In this document: in pieces, positions 34,414-44,873 of the stretch
Position numbering within the stretch: position 1 is the first letter of the stretch
Layout of the letters: each line of letters opens with the position of its first letter
Assembly: GCA_021399445.1 (NCBI GenBank)
Contig: JAJTUQ010000003.1
Span: forward strand, 6,944,001-7,008,000
Reading direction: 5' to 3'
DNA length: 64,000 bases
Origin: Xylogone sp. PMI_703
Taxonomy: Eukaryota > Ascomycota > Leotiomycetes
Position numbers and translations under genes: made by a program
Notes under the pieces: model-generated
Told to the model about the DNA's origin: nothing
Seen by the model: the letters and a program-made list of their open reading frames with translations, nothing else
Databases searched by the model: none

Positions 34414-36009
34414 ATGACGTTTGTCCAACGTATCGCAAACTTCCTGTCCGGACGCAGGGTCAATCCCGACTCTCCACCACCTTACTTGCTCAAGATCCGC
34501 TCATCAAAGCTGTTCATCCTCACCACAATTTGTGTTGCTGTATTTACCGACATCTTTCTCTACGGCATTATCGTGCCTGTGATTCCGTTTTCTCTGAGTG
34601 CCCGCGCTGGTGTTGAAGAATCTCAGGTGCAAAAGTGGGTTTCAGTTCTTCTAGCTGTCTATGGCGCTGCGCTGCTGGTCTCTAGCCCCTTCGCGGGATG
34701 GTACGCAGACAACACATCGTCGCGACGTCTGCCACTGCTTATAGGTCTTCTGGCTTTAGCTGGTGCCACGGTGATGCTCTGTTTAGCAAGGACTGTTGCG
34801 CTTCTCGTCCTAGGACGTATCCTTCAGGGGTTTTCCGCTGGGATTGTCTGGACTGTTGGACAAGCTCTATTAGTTGATACCGTTGGGGAAAGAGAGATTG
34901 GTCAAACTCTTGGATGGGTCAGTCTGAGCATGTCGGGAGGGATCTTGGTGGCCCCGTTGTTAGGCGGTGTGGTCTACAATGGGGCAGGATACTATCCCGT
35001 TTTTTACATGGCATTCGCAATTATCTTCCTGGATATCATCCTGCGATTAGTGTTGATCGAGAAGAAGGTTGCTAGGCAATGGCTAGACGACGGAGAGCTG
35101 CAGAGCGCCATCGAGCCAGAGCTTACATCACCAGATGTTGCGGTAGGGGAGAAGGAAGAGTCAGATCTAGATACTGGTAATGCTCCTACCCAAGGAGGAG
35201 AAGAAATTAGACATGAGGATATGATTGTCTCAGGAGAGCCCGATCCTGTTCAAGCACCGGTTCAAAATGTTGCTCGCGTTAGGCTTCGGACCAAGCTACC
35301 CCCGTTCTTAGGCCTCCTGGCGTCTAGGAGATTATTAGCAGCGCTCTGGGGCTGCTTTGTCCAGGCATCATTAATGACCTCATTCGATAGCGTCTTGCCT
35401 CTTTTTGTCCAAGACATCTTTCATTGGAACTCCATTGGTGCGGGTCTGGTATTCCTCGCACTTTTTATTCCAAACTTTGCTGCGCCTTATGTCGGTGCTA
35501 TATCTGACAAATATGGACCTCGATGGTTAACTGTTACTGGCTTTGTATTAGCAGTACCATTTTGGGTATTACTACGACTTGTGACACACGACTCGCTGCG
35601 GCAAAAAGTCCTTCTATGTGCACTTCTGGCCCTTATTGGCTTCACCTTAACTGTGGCAATGACTCCACTGATGGCTGAGATTACATATGTGGTAGAGGCA
35701 AAAGAAAAGCGATCACCAGGAATATTTGGACCTACCGGGGCTTATGCCCAGGCTTATGGCCTTTTCGTATTTGCTTTCGCCGCAGGAACTCTGGTTGGGC
35801 CGGTGTGGTCTGGCTTTGTGCGAGATAATGATGGCTGGGGGACAATGACTTGGTCATTGGCTCTATTCAGTTTATCCGGAGCGGTTCCTGCACTTATTTG
35901 GACTGGGGGGCTAATCACGCAGTCCAATGCTAAGACAGGTGATGAAAGAGCAATAAACAGAACTGAGGCTGTAGTGAGCTCCGAGAGACAGCCACAAGAT
36001 GTCGTTTAG
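34414..36009 (+). CDS. MFS transporter, DHA1 family (vesicular amine transporter-like)
   Basis: A single exon encodes 531 residues from the ATG at 34414; an upstream in-frame extension has no ATG. Twelve membrane segments can be traced, split by a long acidic cytoplasmic loop at about residues 230-290. The first half carries the MFS loop 2-3 motif in weak form (AGWYADNTSSRR) and the antiporter motif C region (GRILQGFSAGIVWTVGQALL); the second half has GAISDKYGPRW. The closest recognised group is the fungal VMAT-like DHA1 set of proton-coupled antiporters, which export amines or drugs. It lies convergent to the CTNNBL1-like gene with 162 bp between stops. It could serve the neighbouring GMC/RTA1 locus. 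Confidence 0.92.
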   Translation: MTFVQRIANFLSGRRVNPDSPPPYLLKIRSSKLFILTTICVAVFTDIFLYGIIVPVIPFSLSARAGVEESQVQKWVSVLLAVYGAALLVSSPFAGWYADNTSSRRLPLLIGLLALAGATVMLCLARTVALLVLGRILQGFSAGIVWTVGQALLVDTVGEREIGQTLGWVSLSMSGGILVAPLLGGVVYNGAGYYPVFYMAFAIIFLDIILRLVLIEKKVARQWLDDGELQSAIEPELTSPDVAVGEKEESDLDTGNAPTQGGEEIRHEDMIVSGEPDPVQAPVQNVARVRLRTKLPPFLGLLASRRLLAALWGCFVQASLMTSFDSVLPLFVQDIFHWNSIGAGLVFLALFIPNFAAPYVGAISDKYGPRWLTVTGFVLAVPFWVLLRLVTHDSLRQKVLLCALLALIGFTLTVAMTPLMAEITYVVEAKEKRSPGIFGPTGAYAQAYGLFVFAFAAGTLVGPVWSGFVRDNDGWGTMTWSLALFSLSGAVPALIWTGGLITQSNAKTGDERAINRTEAVVSSERQPQDVV

Positions 36010-36171
36010 CGGCAGGAACTCTAAACCCGATCTCTGTATAACCTATGACATGATGAAGATAGATAATGAAATCTGGACTGGAGTTAGGGGGTTAAAATCC
36101 TATTTGATGACATATTATACATTCTACTCATTCATAATCATGAAGAAATACGATAATATTATATCATTAGC

Positions 36172-37791
36172 CTATGTTAAGAACTGTACTAGAATACCGA
36201 GCATATCTCTAGTCATTGTTTCTTCTTCTGAATCGCCTACTATGGAATCTAATTGTTCTTGGGATATGTTAGTGAAGTACAGTTGCACCGGGGACATAGT
36301 CGTACCTTGTAAAGTCGCTTTGACCACTGCTAGGGACTCGTCACGATCTGCAAGAAGACTCTGGATTCTCTTACTTGCTCCATCATCTTCAGCGACTAAC
36401 CACGCCAGGATCACATCAATGATTTGCAGGCAGAATAAGCCAGCATCCAACCTTCTAGAAAGCCATTCATCGGCCATTTCCTCCCTTTCCTCTGCATCAA
36501 GATCTGCTTGTTCCTTTCGGATTTCTCTATCGACTGAAGCCACTCTGGAAGCGTAGTCCCGCCTGAGCTTCACAAGTTTGTCTATCTTTTCGTATTCTTT
36601 TTCGACGAATTTTGCTAGTACTCGAATGCGAGGAGCCGAATCTGCCGGAAGGAGCCGCAATAAAGAGGAAAATATTCCCAGCAAATGCTCGGTAGTTTCT
36701 CCGTCTTGCTTCTTCATGAACATACCAAAGACAGTTTTGAGCCCAACAGCCTCAACTAATCTTTCACATACCTCCGCACCAGTATAACCGCCAAGTGCAT
36801 GGTCCAGCAGTCGTAACGCTCGTTGCTTACTCATCTTCCCTTCTCTCAGCATTATAAGACAAAGCTCAACGCCTTCAGCTTCAAGGAATTGCTTCTTGCT
36901 TTCTGGATCATCCACTGCACAGGTGATGCAATCGAATATATTCTCAGCATATTCCTCTTCGTCGCTACCCTTTAATGGATCTCGTTTCCGGTAAGGCGCG
37001 ATCAATTGAAGTAATATGTCTATTCCATTGAGGCTAGATAACTTCTTCACATTTACAGGCGAAGACTGCAGTAGAATTGCAAGTACTTCAGCTGCATACT
37101 GCTTATTCTGACTGACCACGGACTCTTTCCTCTGCACGCGGTTTAATAGCCATTGTATGACTGATGTATCCTGCCCAATTTTCACCGCCAATGTTTGCCT
37201 CGAGGCTAAATTCTCCAGCACACTTAGAGCATGATACACTCCACTTCGATCTGACTCATTGTTCTCGTCTAGTCTGCTAAAGTTCGACACCAATAAATCC
37301 AGTAGATCAGCATCCACCATGGCATCCACCAACGTACTCCATTGGCTCTCCTCAGCTTCAACATCGTCATCAGTAAGCTCGCTGATGATTTCCATCGCAT
37401 CAATAGCGATATCCGTGTTCTCGTGCGCAAGCAATCCCACCAAGGAACCTACACTACCCAGTTTTGCAAATTCCACGTATAATTCGGGATGCTCACTCAA
37501 GATTGATAGAGCTTTGATGTCGGCATCCAAATCTGCTTCTGAGCCCATAAATTTCTGTGGATCATCTTCGAACTTCGCTCTCAATTCTGCGTTCTTCGTT
37601 ATCCTCTTTTCGAAGTTCAATGCCGTCCTTCGTAGCCAGGCTGAATCGATCTTCTCGGGGGCAAGCTCTCCTTCCTGTGTGTCCATATAATCCAATATCT
37701 CAGACTCTTCCTTTGTTATTCCTCCGCCAAAGAACCGCCCCTCCTCATCATCCTCGTCCATTACATCTGGTCCGTAGTCTTCTTCTGTCAT
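36172..37791 (-). CDS. CTNNBL1: Beta-catenin-like protein 1 (spliceosome-associated armadillo protein)
   Basis: A single exon encodes 539 residues. The acidic N-terminus is followed by the family core beginning AWLRRTALNFEKRITKNAELR near residue 52 and LSILSEHPELYVEFAKLGSVGSLVGLLAHENTDIAIDAMEIISELTDDD, split here only in description, which is diagnostic for CTNNBL1 (PF08216). Armadillo repeats make up the rest, with the expected DHALGGYTGAEVCERLVEAVGL stretch and an acidic C-terminal helix pair. In animals and fission yeast the protein binds the Prp19/CDC5L spliceosome complex in the nucleus. It is a conserved housekeeping gene and marks the change from accessory to core DNA. Confidence 0.95.
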   Translation of the reverse strand: MTEEDYGPDVMDEDDEEGRFFGGGITKEESEILDYMDTQEGELAPEKIDSAWLRRTALNFEKRITKNAELRAKFEDDPQKFMGSEADLDADIKALSILSEHPELYVEFAKLGSVGSLVGLLAHENTDIAIDAMEIISELTDDDVEAEESQWSTLVDAMVDADLLDLLVSNFSRLDENNESDRSGVYHALSVLENLASRQTLAVKIGQDTSVIQWLLNRVQRKESVVSQNKQYAAEVLAILLQSSPVNVKKLSSLNGIDILLQLIAPYRKRDPLKGSDEEEYAENIFDCITCAVDDPESKKQFLEAEGVELCLIMLREGKMSKQRALRLLDHALGGYTGAEVCERLVEAVGLKTVFGMFMKKQDGETTEHLLGIFSSLLRLLPADSAPRIRVLAKFVEKEYEKIDKLVKLRRDYASRVASVDREIRKEQADLDAEEREEMADEWLSRRLDAGLFCLQIIDVILAWLVAEDDGASKRIQSLLADRDESLAVVKATLQGTTMSPVQLYFTNISQEQLDSIVGDSEEETMTRDMLGILVQFLT

Positions 37792-38023
37792 TGTCGCGGG
37801 GGGTTAGCCGACAAGGGCACGGTGAACGCGTCCAAAAGCTTTCCACCAAGCATACTTTATGCTCGGCACGGCCAAATAATATTCCGAGTAGTTTCTCTAG
37901 GTCCACCATCTAGATACTTAGAACACCCAGCCCATTACAATATTTAGACGAATGCCTTCATTTCACATGTACTCCTTGCTATTTCTTTTTTACGCACATA
38001 AAGATAGAGAGACCTTAGAATGA
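37792..38023. promoter_or_regulatory. Bidirectional promoter of the splicing factor and phosphodiesterase genes
   Basis: Only 232 bp separate two divergent start codons, so both genes must be driven from here. A short upstream ATG at 38020 opens a frame of ten codons that overlaps the phosphodiesterase start and could dampen its translation. Confidence 0.5.
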
Positions 38024-39175
38024 ATGACATCAAAATTCATCAATATGACTAAATTTCGCATTACAGGTTGCCCTCTCTTCCACCGCTGTAATATACCGCT
38101 TAATACAAGTATATCCTGGCTGAGGCCTACCGTTTGCAAAACGTCAAGAGCTTCCTTTTGCAGTCACAGTCCGATATCTTCTTTACCAAGGAATATTCCA
38201 GTATCAACTGATAAACTAAATATACCACACACTTTCCAAGGGTGGCATGAATACGACAACTTTACTAATCGATGGGTTGATGCAACCAAAACTACACTTG
38301 ACAGGGCAGATACCACTGAAGAGAAACCAGACCACACCTCAAGATTGTCTCTTGTAACGTGGAATTTAGACTATTCTTCACCATTTCCTAAATCACGTAT
38401 CTCAGCTATAATCTCACATATCAGCAATTTACCTTCCGCCACCGACATTATCTTCTTCCAAGAAGTCTCAAGGCCAGCTCTTTGGTTTCTATTAGCTAAT
38501 CCTTGGATTCAGAAATTCTGGTTTTCTAGTGAGGCGGATGAAACCAACTGGAAGGGCCTATCATTATTCTCTACTATGACTCTCCTCTCAAAGTCTCGAT
38601 TCACACACAAGCAACACACTCGTGGGAAAGCAAGACTCGGACCGATTTGGAGGGTGAAGTACCAGAGTCACTTTAGAAGGGACGCTTTATGTTGCGATAT
38701 TTTTATTTATTCAACTCGACGGATTCGACTTGTAAATGTGCATCTCGACTCTCTTCGACTACAGCCTTCCTGCCGTCCTAAACAAGTTGCGACCGTTGCC
38801 TCCCTCTTACACGGTGCGGGTCAAGGTTTAGTTGCTGGAGATTTTAACCCACTACTTCCAGAAGATGAGACATTAATTCAAAGTAACGGTCTCGTAGATC
38901 CGTGGTTCGAACTACATCAGCATAACCACGGCTATACTTGGGGTGTTGTAGGTGGTAAACGGCCTTTCCCACCCAGCCGACTTGACAAAGTTGCTACACT
39001 AGGTCTTGAAGTACAAGGAATTGAGGTAATACACCCCGGGGTACTTCCGATAACAGATTCGACGGATACAATCTGCACTTCCGAAAACATTGCAGACCAG
39101 TTATCCAATGATAATTCTGTGTCGACACCATGGAGTGATCATTCGGGGCTAAGGTGCTCTTTTACTCTTGTCTAG
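38024..39175 (+). CDS. Endonuclease/exonuclease/phosphatase-family protein, TDP2-like
   Basis: A single exon encodes 383 residues from ATG 38024; a second ATG at 38045 is also possible. The family motifs occur in order: TWNLDY near residue 110, FFQEV near 145, VNVHLDSL near 240, GDFNPL near 274 and the terminal SDHSGL. This TWN / QE / GDxN / SDH set is the one seen in tyrosyl-DNA phosphodiesterase 2, a metal-dependent enzyme that removes topoisomerase adducts from DNA ends. The basic, Ser/Thr-rich first 60 residues lack acidic groups and could be a mitochondrial targeting peptide. The exact substrate is not provable here. Confidence 0.85.
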   Translation: MTSKFINMTKFRITGCPLFHRCNIPLNTSISWLRPTVCKTSRASFCSHSPISSLPRNIPVSTDKLNIPHTFQGWHEYDNFTNRWVDATKTTLDRADTTEEKPDHTSRLSLVTWNLDYSSPFPKSRISAIISHISNLPSATDIIFFQEVSRPALWFLLANPWIQKFWFSSEADETNWKGLSLFSTMTLLSKSRFTHKQHTRGKARLGPIWRVKYQSHFRRDALCCDIFIYSTRRIRLVNVHLDSLRLQPSCRPKQVATVASLLHGAGQGLVAGDFNPLLPEDETLIQSNGLVDPWFELHQHNHGYTWGVVGGKRPFPPSRLDKVATLGLEVQGIEVIHPGVLPITDSTDTICTSENIADQLSNDNSVSTPWSDHSGLRCSFTLV

Positions 39176-39462
39176 CTCCTTTAGTGATGTGTCTTGTCGT
39201 TTCTTATATCAGTACATCCGTTACACCTCATATTTAAACCTCAAGGCATCAGAAGATAGACTTTAAAATAGACGGATGAATGATTTGCTATTGAGGATTA
39301 TCCTTGAATATATATCAATCTATTTAAACTTCCCCGCTTGTTGATCAGATCTACAAAGTTTAGGGCAAGACAGAACTGGAAAGGCCTAGGCTTAGACATG
39401 CCGACCCACTCTTCCGCGTAATGAGCGCCAAGCCCTCGTGCCCTACAAAAATTGGTTTTTGC
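39176..39462. other. Intergenic between the phosphodiesterase and tRNA genes
   Basis: No feature was seen apart from the tRNA terminator at its right edge. Confidence 0.45.
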
Positions 39463-39470
39463 AAAAAAAA
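39463..39470 (-). terminator. RNA polymerase III terminator (T8)
   Basis: A run of eight T on the minus strand begins three bases after the 3' end of the tRNA gene, as expected for Pol III. Confidence 0.8.
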
Positions 39471-39473
39471 TTT

Positions 39474-39635
39474 GATTGGAAGGGGATTCGAACCCCTGCG
39501 GATTGCTCCATGAGAATTCCAACTGACTTGGTCAGCTAAGCCTTAGCTTGAGTCTGTGGATCGTTAGTATGTTGATTAGAGAAGGATTAGAAGGAGGAAC
39601 GCACCACACGCCTTAGACCACTCGGCCATCCAACC
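39474..39635 (-). tRNA. tRNA-Leu(CAA), interrupted by one or two introns
   Basis: The acceptor arms GGTTGGA (39635-39629) and TCCAATC (39480-39474) pair, with one G.U. The A box TGGCCGAGTGG and B box GGTTCGAATCC are both present, and the T arm AGGGG/CCCCT is perfect. The D arm GGCC..GGC is that of a class II tRNA. The only loop fitting U33-anticodon-purine is CTCAAG, anticodon CAA at 39550-39548, which is Leu. A canonical intron after G37 of about 32 nt is expected in fungal tRNA-Leu(CAA). Here another 51 nt (39604-39554), starting GTGCGT and ending TACTAAC..CCACAG, lies between the D arm and the anticodon loop. The gene could also be a disrupted pseudo-tRNA, but the terminator and boxes look intact. 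Confidence 0.75.
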
Positions 39636-40521
39636 ACTGTTCGTGGCACATGCGCATTCTAAATGAGAATACTTTGGGATAGGATCGGTGACCTTGAGAA
39701 GAGATAATTATCACCATTGTTAAATGAGTTATTGTTCGATTATTGTGTAATTGAGATCTATCAATCGCGATATTTGCTCACAAGAAGGGCAATAAAGAGC
39801 CTTAGGGGGTGCAATTTCATCCAAGACACATGCCACAGTGTTATTATGAACAGGCTCTTCTCATCGATCTCAGATGGACGGCAGCTGCAGGTGGAGTAGT
39901 GATGCCATCGAGTCTGCACCGCAGCTATGCACCATAGTTTTTCGCAAGTTACCAGCTCAATGTCCAACGTCGAGCAGGCATCGGTATGTGCCCATGCTAG
40001 CTCTTATCAGCAGCCGACTTACACCTAGAAAGTCAGCTATCTGCGCTCGCTGCGGTACACGGACGTTGAACCAGTCCCCAATTCAGGTACCCGAGCTAAG
40101 ATTTCAGGATGCTGTCAGACTATCTAACCACTCCATCAGCGACCCCCGACCCCTAAAAGCACCTCAGCAGAAGGCATCCAATTTCCTTTTAAACACACCC
40201 GCTCTTATACCCCAACCACAACATGATATCTGCCTCTACTCAGTTTCAGTACTTGTGTAATAAGCTGCAGTTACTCATTGTATCTAGGCTGGCGCAGTCC
40301 TGATCTATTACAGGTCCGGTAGAAGAATCGGATATGACCCGGACTCAAGTGTTTGAGTTCGGTAAGGAGACTTTGGATCCGACTCATCGTTTCGAAACCT
40401 CATGGCTTCTCTCACCTTGGGCATTGTCTGCTTGTAGAGCTCTGTTTGTACGTGACGGATTAATACCATATTAAGGGAGCCGGTAATGGCTCTCTCATTT
40501 TGAAAAGCCACAACTAACAAA
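39636..40521. other. Intergenic with a strong hairpin, no gene called
   Basis: A 128-codon frame (39874-40260) has no recognised domain. Within it, about 40055-40110, is a long imperfect hairpin (CGGTACAC..GTACCCG around GGAC..GTCC). The right end is the promoter of the next gene. Confidence 0.4.
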
Positions 40522-41297
40522 ATGCTTCTTCAGGCTACTTATGCGCTTACCACTTCACTCTTTATTCTTGGCTGGGAATCAGGACGGCCAGACTACGGTG
40601 GTCCTTACGAAGCACGACTTTCCTTCTCCTACTTCACAGGTGAGTTTTCATGACCGCGAGTTCAGATAATTTAACCATATAATATTCTTATAATTACATA
40701 GGTCTCTGTTATTGGGGTTTGGCAACTTATTTCCTTGTTGCTTCAATTCATACTTTCTCATACGCCCTCTACGGCTCGCCGCTCTTGGATCGATTCCCTC
40801 GGCCACTTCAAGCTCTCCACCATTTCTTCTATACCACCATAACCACTTATCCATTTCTTGTAACCATCGTTTACTGGGGTGTTCTGTATTCTGGTACCTG
40901 GTTTCCTACGCGCTTCCCTGGCTGGAGTAATATCTCTCAACACGCTCTTAATTCAGTCTTTGCGGTTTTTGAAATCGTCATCCCTCGGACAGAACCTCCT
41001 CCATGGATTCATCTTCTCTGGCTTATAGTTATTCTTGTCTTGTATCTTGCACTAGCATATGTGACATATGCTACCAAAGGAGTCTACGTCTACGATTTTT
41101 TGGATCCCGGGCACGGACATCGCGGGCGTACTGTAGGGTATATTTTTAGTATTGCGGTGGGTATCTGCGTTATCTTTGCTATAGTTAAAGGTACTTTCTG
41201 GTGGAGAATTAAGGTTACTGAGAGAGGCAAAAGAAAGGTTGGTAGTGAGATTAGAGAGATACAACTAGAAGAGATACAGGAAGTTTGGAAGCAGTAA
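40522..41297 (+). CDS. FAR-17a/AIG1-like integral membrane protein
   Basis: Two exons (40522-40639, 40702-41297) give 237 residues. About six membrane helices can be traced, with the family's HHFFYTTITTYPFLVTIVYWGVLY core after the second helix, and a His in the middle of the protein (ISQHALNSVFAVFEIV) where AIG1 proteins keep their catalytic His. The C-terminal tail is basic and amphipathic. Human AIG1 and ADTRP are threonine hydrolases of fatty-acid esters of hydroxy fatty acids in the endoplasmic reticulum; the fungal role is unknown. The start is the first ATG in frame. Confidence 0.85.
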
Positions 41298-41871
41298 AGT
41301 ATGAAACTTCGATACCTTGGCCATTGACCATATTAATAAAGGGCAATATACATTAAGTGGTTCCTTAGGAAGTCTATTGACCTGGTAGCTGTCCGCATGA
41401 TTCTGTGTGGTTATCTTGTTGTCGCACATCAGCATATTCAAGTACCACTAGTTATATATGCTTCATGCTAGATTTACCCAAAATTTGACTAACCAGGGAC
41501 AGCGAATAGGCAACCCTCCTATCACAAGCCATGTCGCAAGGCAAGTGGCTTTGGTGCTGGCTTTGGTGCGTCATATTAGAGTTTAGCCTGGCAAGTCTTC
41601 TGCTGGGAAGGTGCCAGTTCATCGATAGACTGGCTAGGCGCTCTCCCTTCAACTTCCCTGATAAATAGCTAGTTCCGTTTCCTTTATTCGCAGCATATCC
41701 ACAGTGCTTTATCTATTATAAGTCCTTAAGGAACTCATAATACCACAGCAATTAAAACAGATTTCTGCTACCAATCACTCACGCTAACAATTTCAAAATA
41801 TCTAACCTCGATATCTACCCTTAGGATAATATCCAGTTTCTTCTTGAATTCAAGCAGTCCTATCCGCAACC
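41298..41871. other. Intergenic, nothing seen
   Basis: No coding exon or repeat was recognised. Confidence 0.45.
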
Positions 41872-42273
41872 ATGCCTACTCTTCGCTCAGGAATGGTGCT
41901 TGCTCCAATAGTCGCTGAGAAAAAGAACCATAAAAGGCTCCATGCATCGCCAGCCTCCAGTCCCAGAACAACAACTATGATAACAAAAGCACCGCTACTT
42001 TCTAAAGCGCCCATCGCATACAAAGTCAAATACACTACTACTGATATCTCAAAGCTAGATATCGCTAATCCTTACTCAAAAGCATTACGAAATATCAGAG
42101 CCGAGGACTCCTCTAACAGATACTCTCAGGAACGCTGCACTACCGGAGCTGAAGCTTTCAAAAGAATGATTAAATATATTCCCGGCGTTACTCTCAAACT
42201 TTGCAATGGCAACAGTGTTGGCATTCTCAAGACTCGAGCTCGCTGGATTTATCAAAAGATTCCTTGCAACTGA
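41872..42273 (+). CDS. Small basic hypothetical protein
   Basis: A 133-codon frame opens with ATG in a good context (CAACCATGC). The product is rich in Lys, Arg, Ser and Thr, with no membrane segment and no recognised domain. It could be a lineage-specific gene or chance. No function is proposed. Confidence 0.35.
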   Translation: MPTLRSGMVLAPIVAEKKNHKRLHASPASSPRTTTMITKAPLLSKAPIAYKVKYTTTDISKLDIANPYSKALRNIRAEDSSNRYSQERCTTGAEAFKRMIKYIPGVTLKLCNGNSVGILKTRARWIYQKIPCN

Positions 42274-42959
42274 ATCTACGTTTTTACCAGTTCTTGTACA
42301 TTCCAGCAACCGCAATAGGTCGTCGGCCTTTTTCTTGAGCTGAAGAACCATTCTTCAACTGATTCATTTCACAAACTTTGCCTGTCAAAGTTACTTATCT
42401 CTATCTCTTCATTTTTGAATCCGGACTTTCATATTTTGGTTTTCAGATTTTTACAAAACGGTGAAATCATGGGAGGTGACTGCATACGGTTTAGCGCATT
42501 TCTCGATTTGATACTTGGATTGTTGATTACTTCTGCAAGGAGATTAATAATATTGTTAATATTGTATTGTCGATTCCATTATTCTTATAGATATTCAGCG
42601 GCGAACTGGCAGCTAAAAGTTAACTATAAATAGATACGTTTAAAATCCGAGTCATATATCTCAGAAGCTTCTTAGTGAATCGGGAAGTCCCCAGTGACCT
42701 ATCATGTGGTATTCTGTTATAAGATGACATGCGCCTAGGAGGCTAAAATATGCACCTTCGGCGGACTTTACAATTAGCTGATTCGCATCATCAAAAGAGG
42801 CACGCTAAGCATGTCATTATGCATCAAACCGATAGTTTGATTATAAATGAAGAACAATGATCACGAAGTATAAATAAAGTGTCTGGATGGCCAGTAGTTG
42901 TTGTTCATCTATCATCATCATTCATTTAATCCATAGGGAAGGAAACGAGACAACCGACC
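42274..42959. other. Intergenic upstream of the MDR reductase
   Basis: No coding exon was recognised. A CAATGATC/TATAAATA-like promoter patch lies at about 42855-42880. Confidence 0.4.
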
Positions 42960-44315
42960 ATGAAGGAAATCATAGTTCACCCGACTCCTGAACTCCATAC
43001 CTCCATCCAGGAGGTCCCAATACCTAAGCCAGAGCCAGATGAGATTGTTATCAAAGTGTTCGTAGCCGGAAGTAATGTGAAAGGTAAGTCACAGTTTGCT
43101 CCAAATTGCTCTGTCAGCAATGACACAGTATACTTACACAGAGGCCTTACTAACATCTACCAGATTGGCTTCACATCACAGCGCTAAATATCTCAGTAAA
43201 TAGTGGAGATGATATTGCTGGGATAGTCCACTCTGTGGGGGACAAAGTATCCTCCACACATGAGTTCGCTCCAGGAGATCGCGTTGCGGCCTTCCATCCA
43301 ATGCTTCAGCCACATGGAGCTTACGCAGAGTATGCCGTTGCACCAATGCATACGGTATTCAAACTACCAGATGCAATCAGTTTTGAAGGTCAGTATTGCA
43401 GTTATTCTACTAATCAACATACTGTTGATACCTTCATATTCTATATCTTGGAGTGCATCAAACCCTGCTCAACCTCAAGCACACAACCCTGAGCATCAAA
43501 TTGCCATTAAGATACCTCCTTATCTCTATTCTCAGCCTATTTGAGTATATCATTCACTGATACCCAGAGCAGAAGCAGCAACAATTCCCCTTGTGTTAAC
43601 AACAGCCGCGCTCTCCCTCTACCGACGCCAGCATCTTCCACCACCCTGGGCACCCCGTCCTTCTAACAGCCCCCCCAAACCGCTCATAATATACGGGGCA
43701 TCATCATCTCTCGGAACATTCGCCATTAAACTCGCCCGTGCATCGAATATCCATCCGATAATTGCCATCGCAGGATCTTCGACTTCACATCTGATTCCAC
43801 TACTCGACCATTCAAAAGGAGACTGGCTAATCGACTATCGTCACGGTGTAGAAGCCATGAAAGCTTCTGTGAAGGAAGCATTAAATGGGTTGGAATGTCA
43901 TCATGCTCTTGATGCGATCAGCAGCAAGGGCACGTGGATTCCTCTCTCGCAAATGCTATCTCCTTCAACACCGTCGGCAGTTAGCTATCTCAGTGTCGTT
44001 GCCGGAGCCAATAAGTATGATGAGCCTGAGATACCTGAAGGTATCAAAATCGTGTATACAATGGTTGGGTCTGTGCATACTGGGAAGTACAAGCCTACGA
44101 CGCCAAAGCAGCCTGATGCGGAAGAGGTGAACAGCGATCCTGAATGGGGATATTTGTTCTTTCGGTATATTGGAAGAATATTGAGTGATGGAAGGTTGAC
44201 GGGTCATCCGTTCGAAGTTGTTGAAGGAGGTTTAAATGGCGTTGAGAAGGGGTTGAAGATGCTCAAGGAAGGGAAGGCGAAAGGGGTGAAGTTCGTTTAT
44301 AGGGTCTCAGATTGA
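42960..44315 (+). CDS. Zinc-independent MDR reductase (alcohol dehydrogenase/enoyl reductase-like)
   Basis: Three exons (42960-43083, 43164-43388, 43573-44315) give 363 residues. The GroES-like N-terminal domain has NVKDWLHI and GDDIAGIVHSVG, the Rossmann domain begins with IIYGASSSLGTFAIKLA near residue 145, and SFEEAATIPLVLTTA links them. The structural-zinc cysteines and catalytic zinc ligands of true alcohol dehydrogenases are absent, as in fungal trans-acting enoyl reductases and toxD-like proteins (NADPH-dependent). The second intron is unusually long (184 nt). No polyketide synthase is in the window, so a metabolite role cannot be shown. Confidence 0.9.
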
Positions 44316-44873
44316 TCGATGTGGTTTACACTCCTTATCTATTATTTAAACTCACGACACATACCATTCTTGTTTGTCTGATTTTCATCGCAATATCCCA
44401 GGGTAAGTTGCTTGTTAACAAACCTGTTTGTGTTGACTGGTCTCGTAGGTGGGTAGTAACAGAAATTTCACACGGCCAGATCACCTACTTCGATGGATTG
44501 ATCAAATTTACTCGGAAATTCAGCAAAACTAACATTCACCAAATTCAATAACTACGTTATATTTCAAGTTACAAACTCAATAGCAACTTAAACTAAGACC
44601 GTTTGATGCATGATTAAGCTTTTATATGTCAATATTTTTAATATTACAAACCCTGCAAAAAGGCTCGTGGTAACCATACCTTGTAAAGGGTATTAGTTCA
44701 GATATATCGAAGATGAATGGAAGGATTAAACCAAAGCTGTTTATCTTCATATTGATGCACCAAACATTTTATTGACTTTTAGCTTAAATGAGAGCTTGCT
44801 AGAATCGAGTATATCTTTGATGAATTCTTTTCATTTCAATTTGCTATATACTAGTCTTGTCTATAACCTGCGG
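44316..44873. other. Intergenic, convergent
   Basis: No coding exon was recognised between the convergent MDR and modin genes. Confidence 0.45.

Noticed and set aside
37259..37690. 143-codon frame on the plus strand, antisense to the CTNNBL1-like gene
   Set aside because: A Ser-rich mirror frame fully inside a conserved gene on the other strand; typical shadow.
40040..40150. tRNA-like sequence on the minus strand
   Set aside because: It has a GGTTCAAC B-box-like piece and long pairing, but the A box is poor, the acceptor arm does not close a standard cloverleaf, and no T-run terminator follows.
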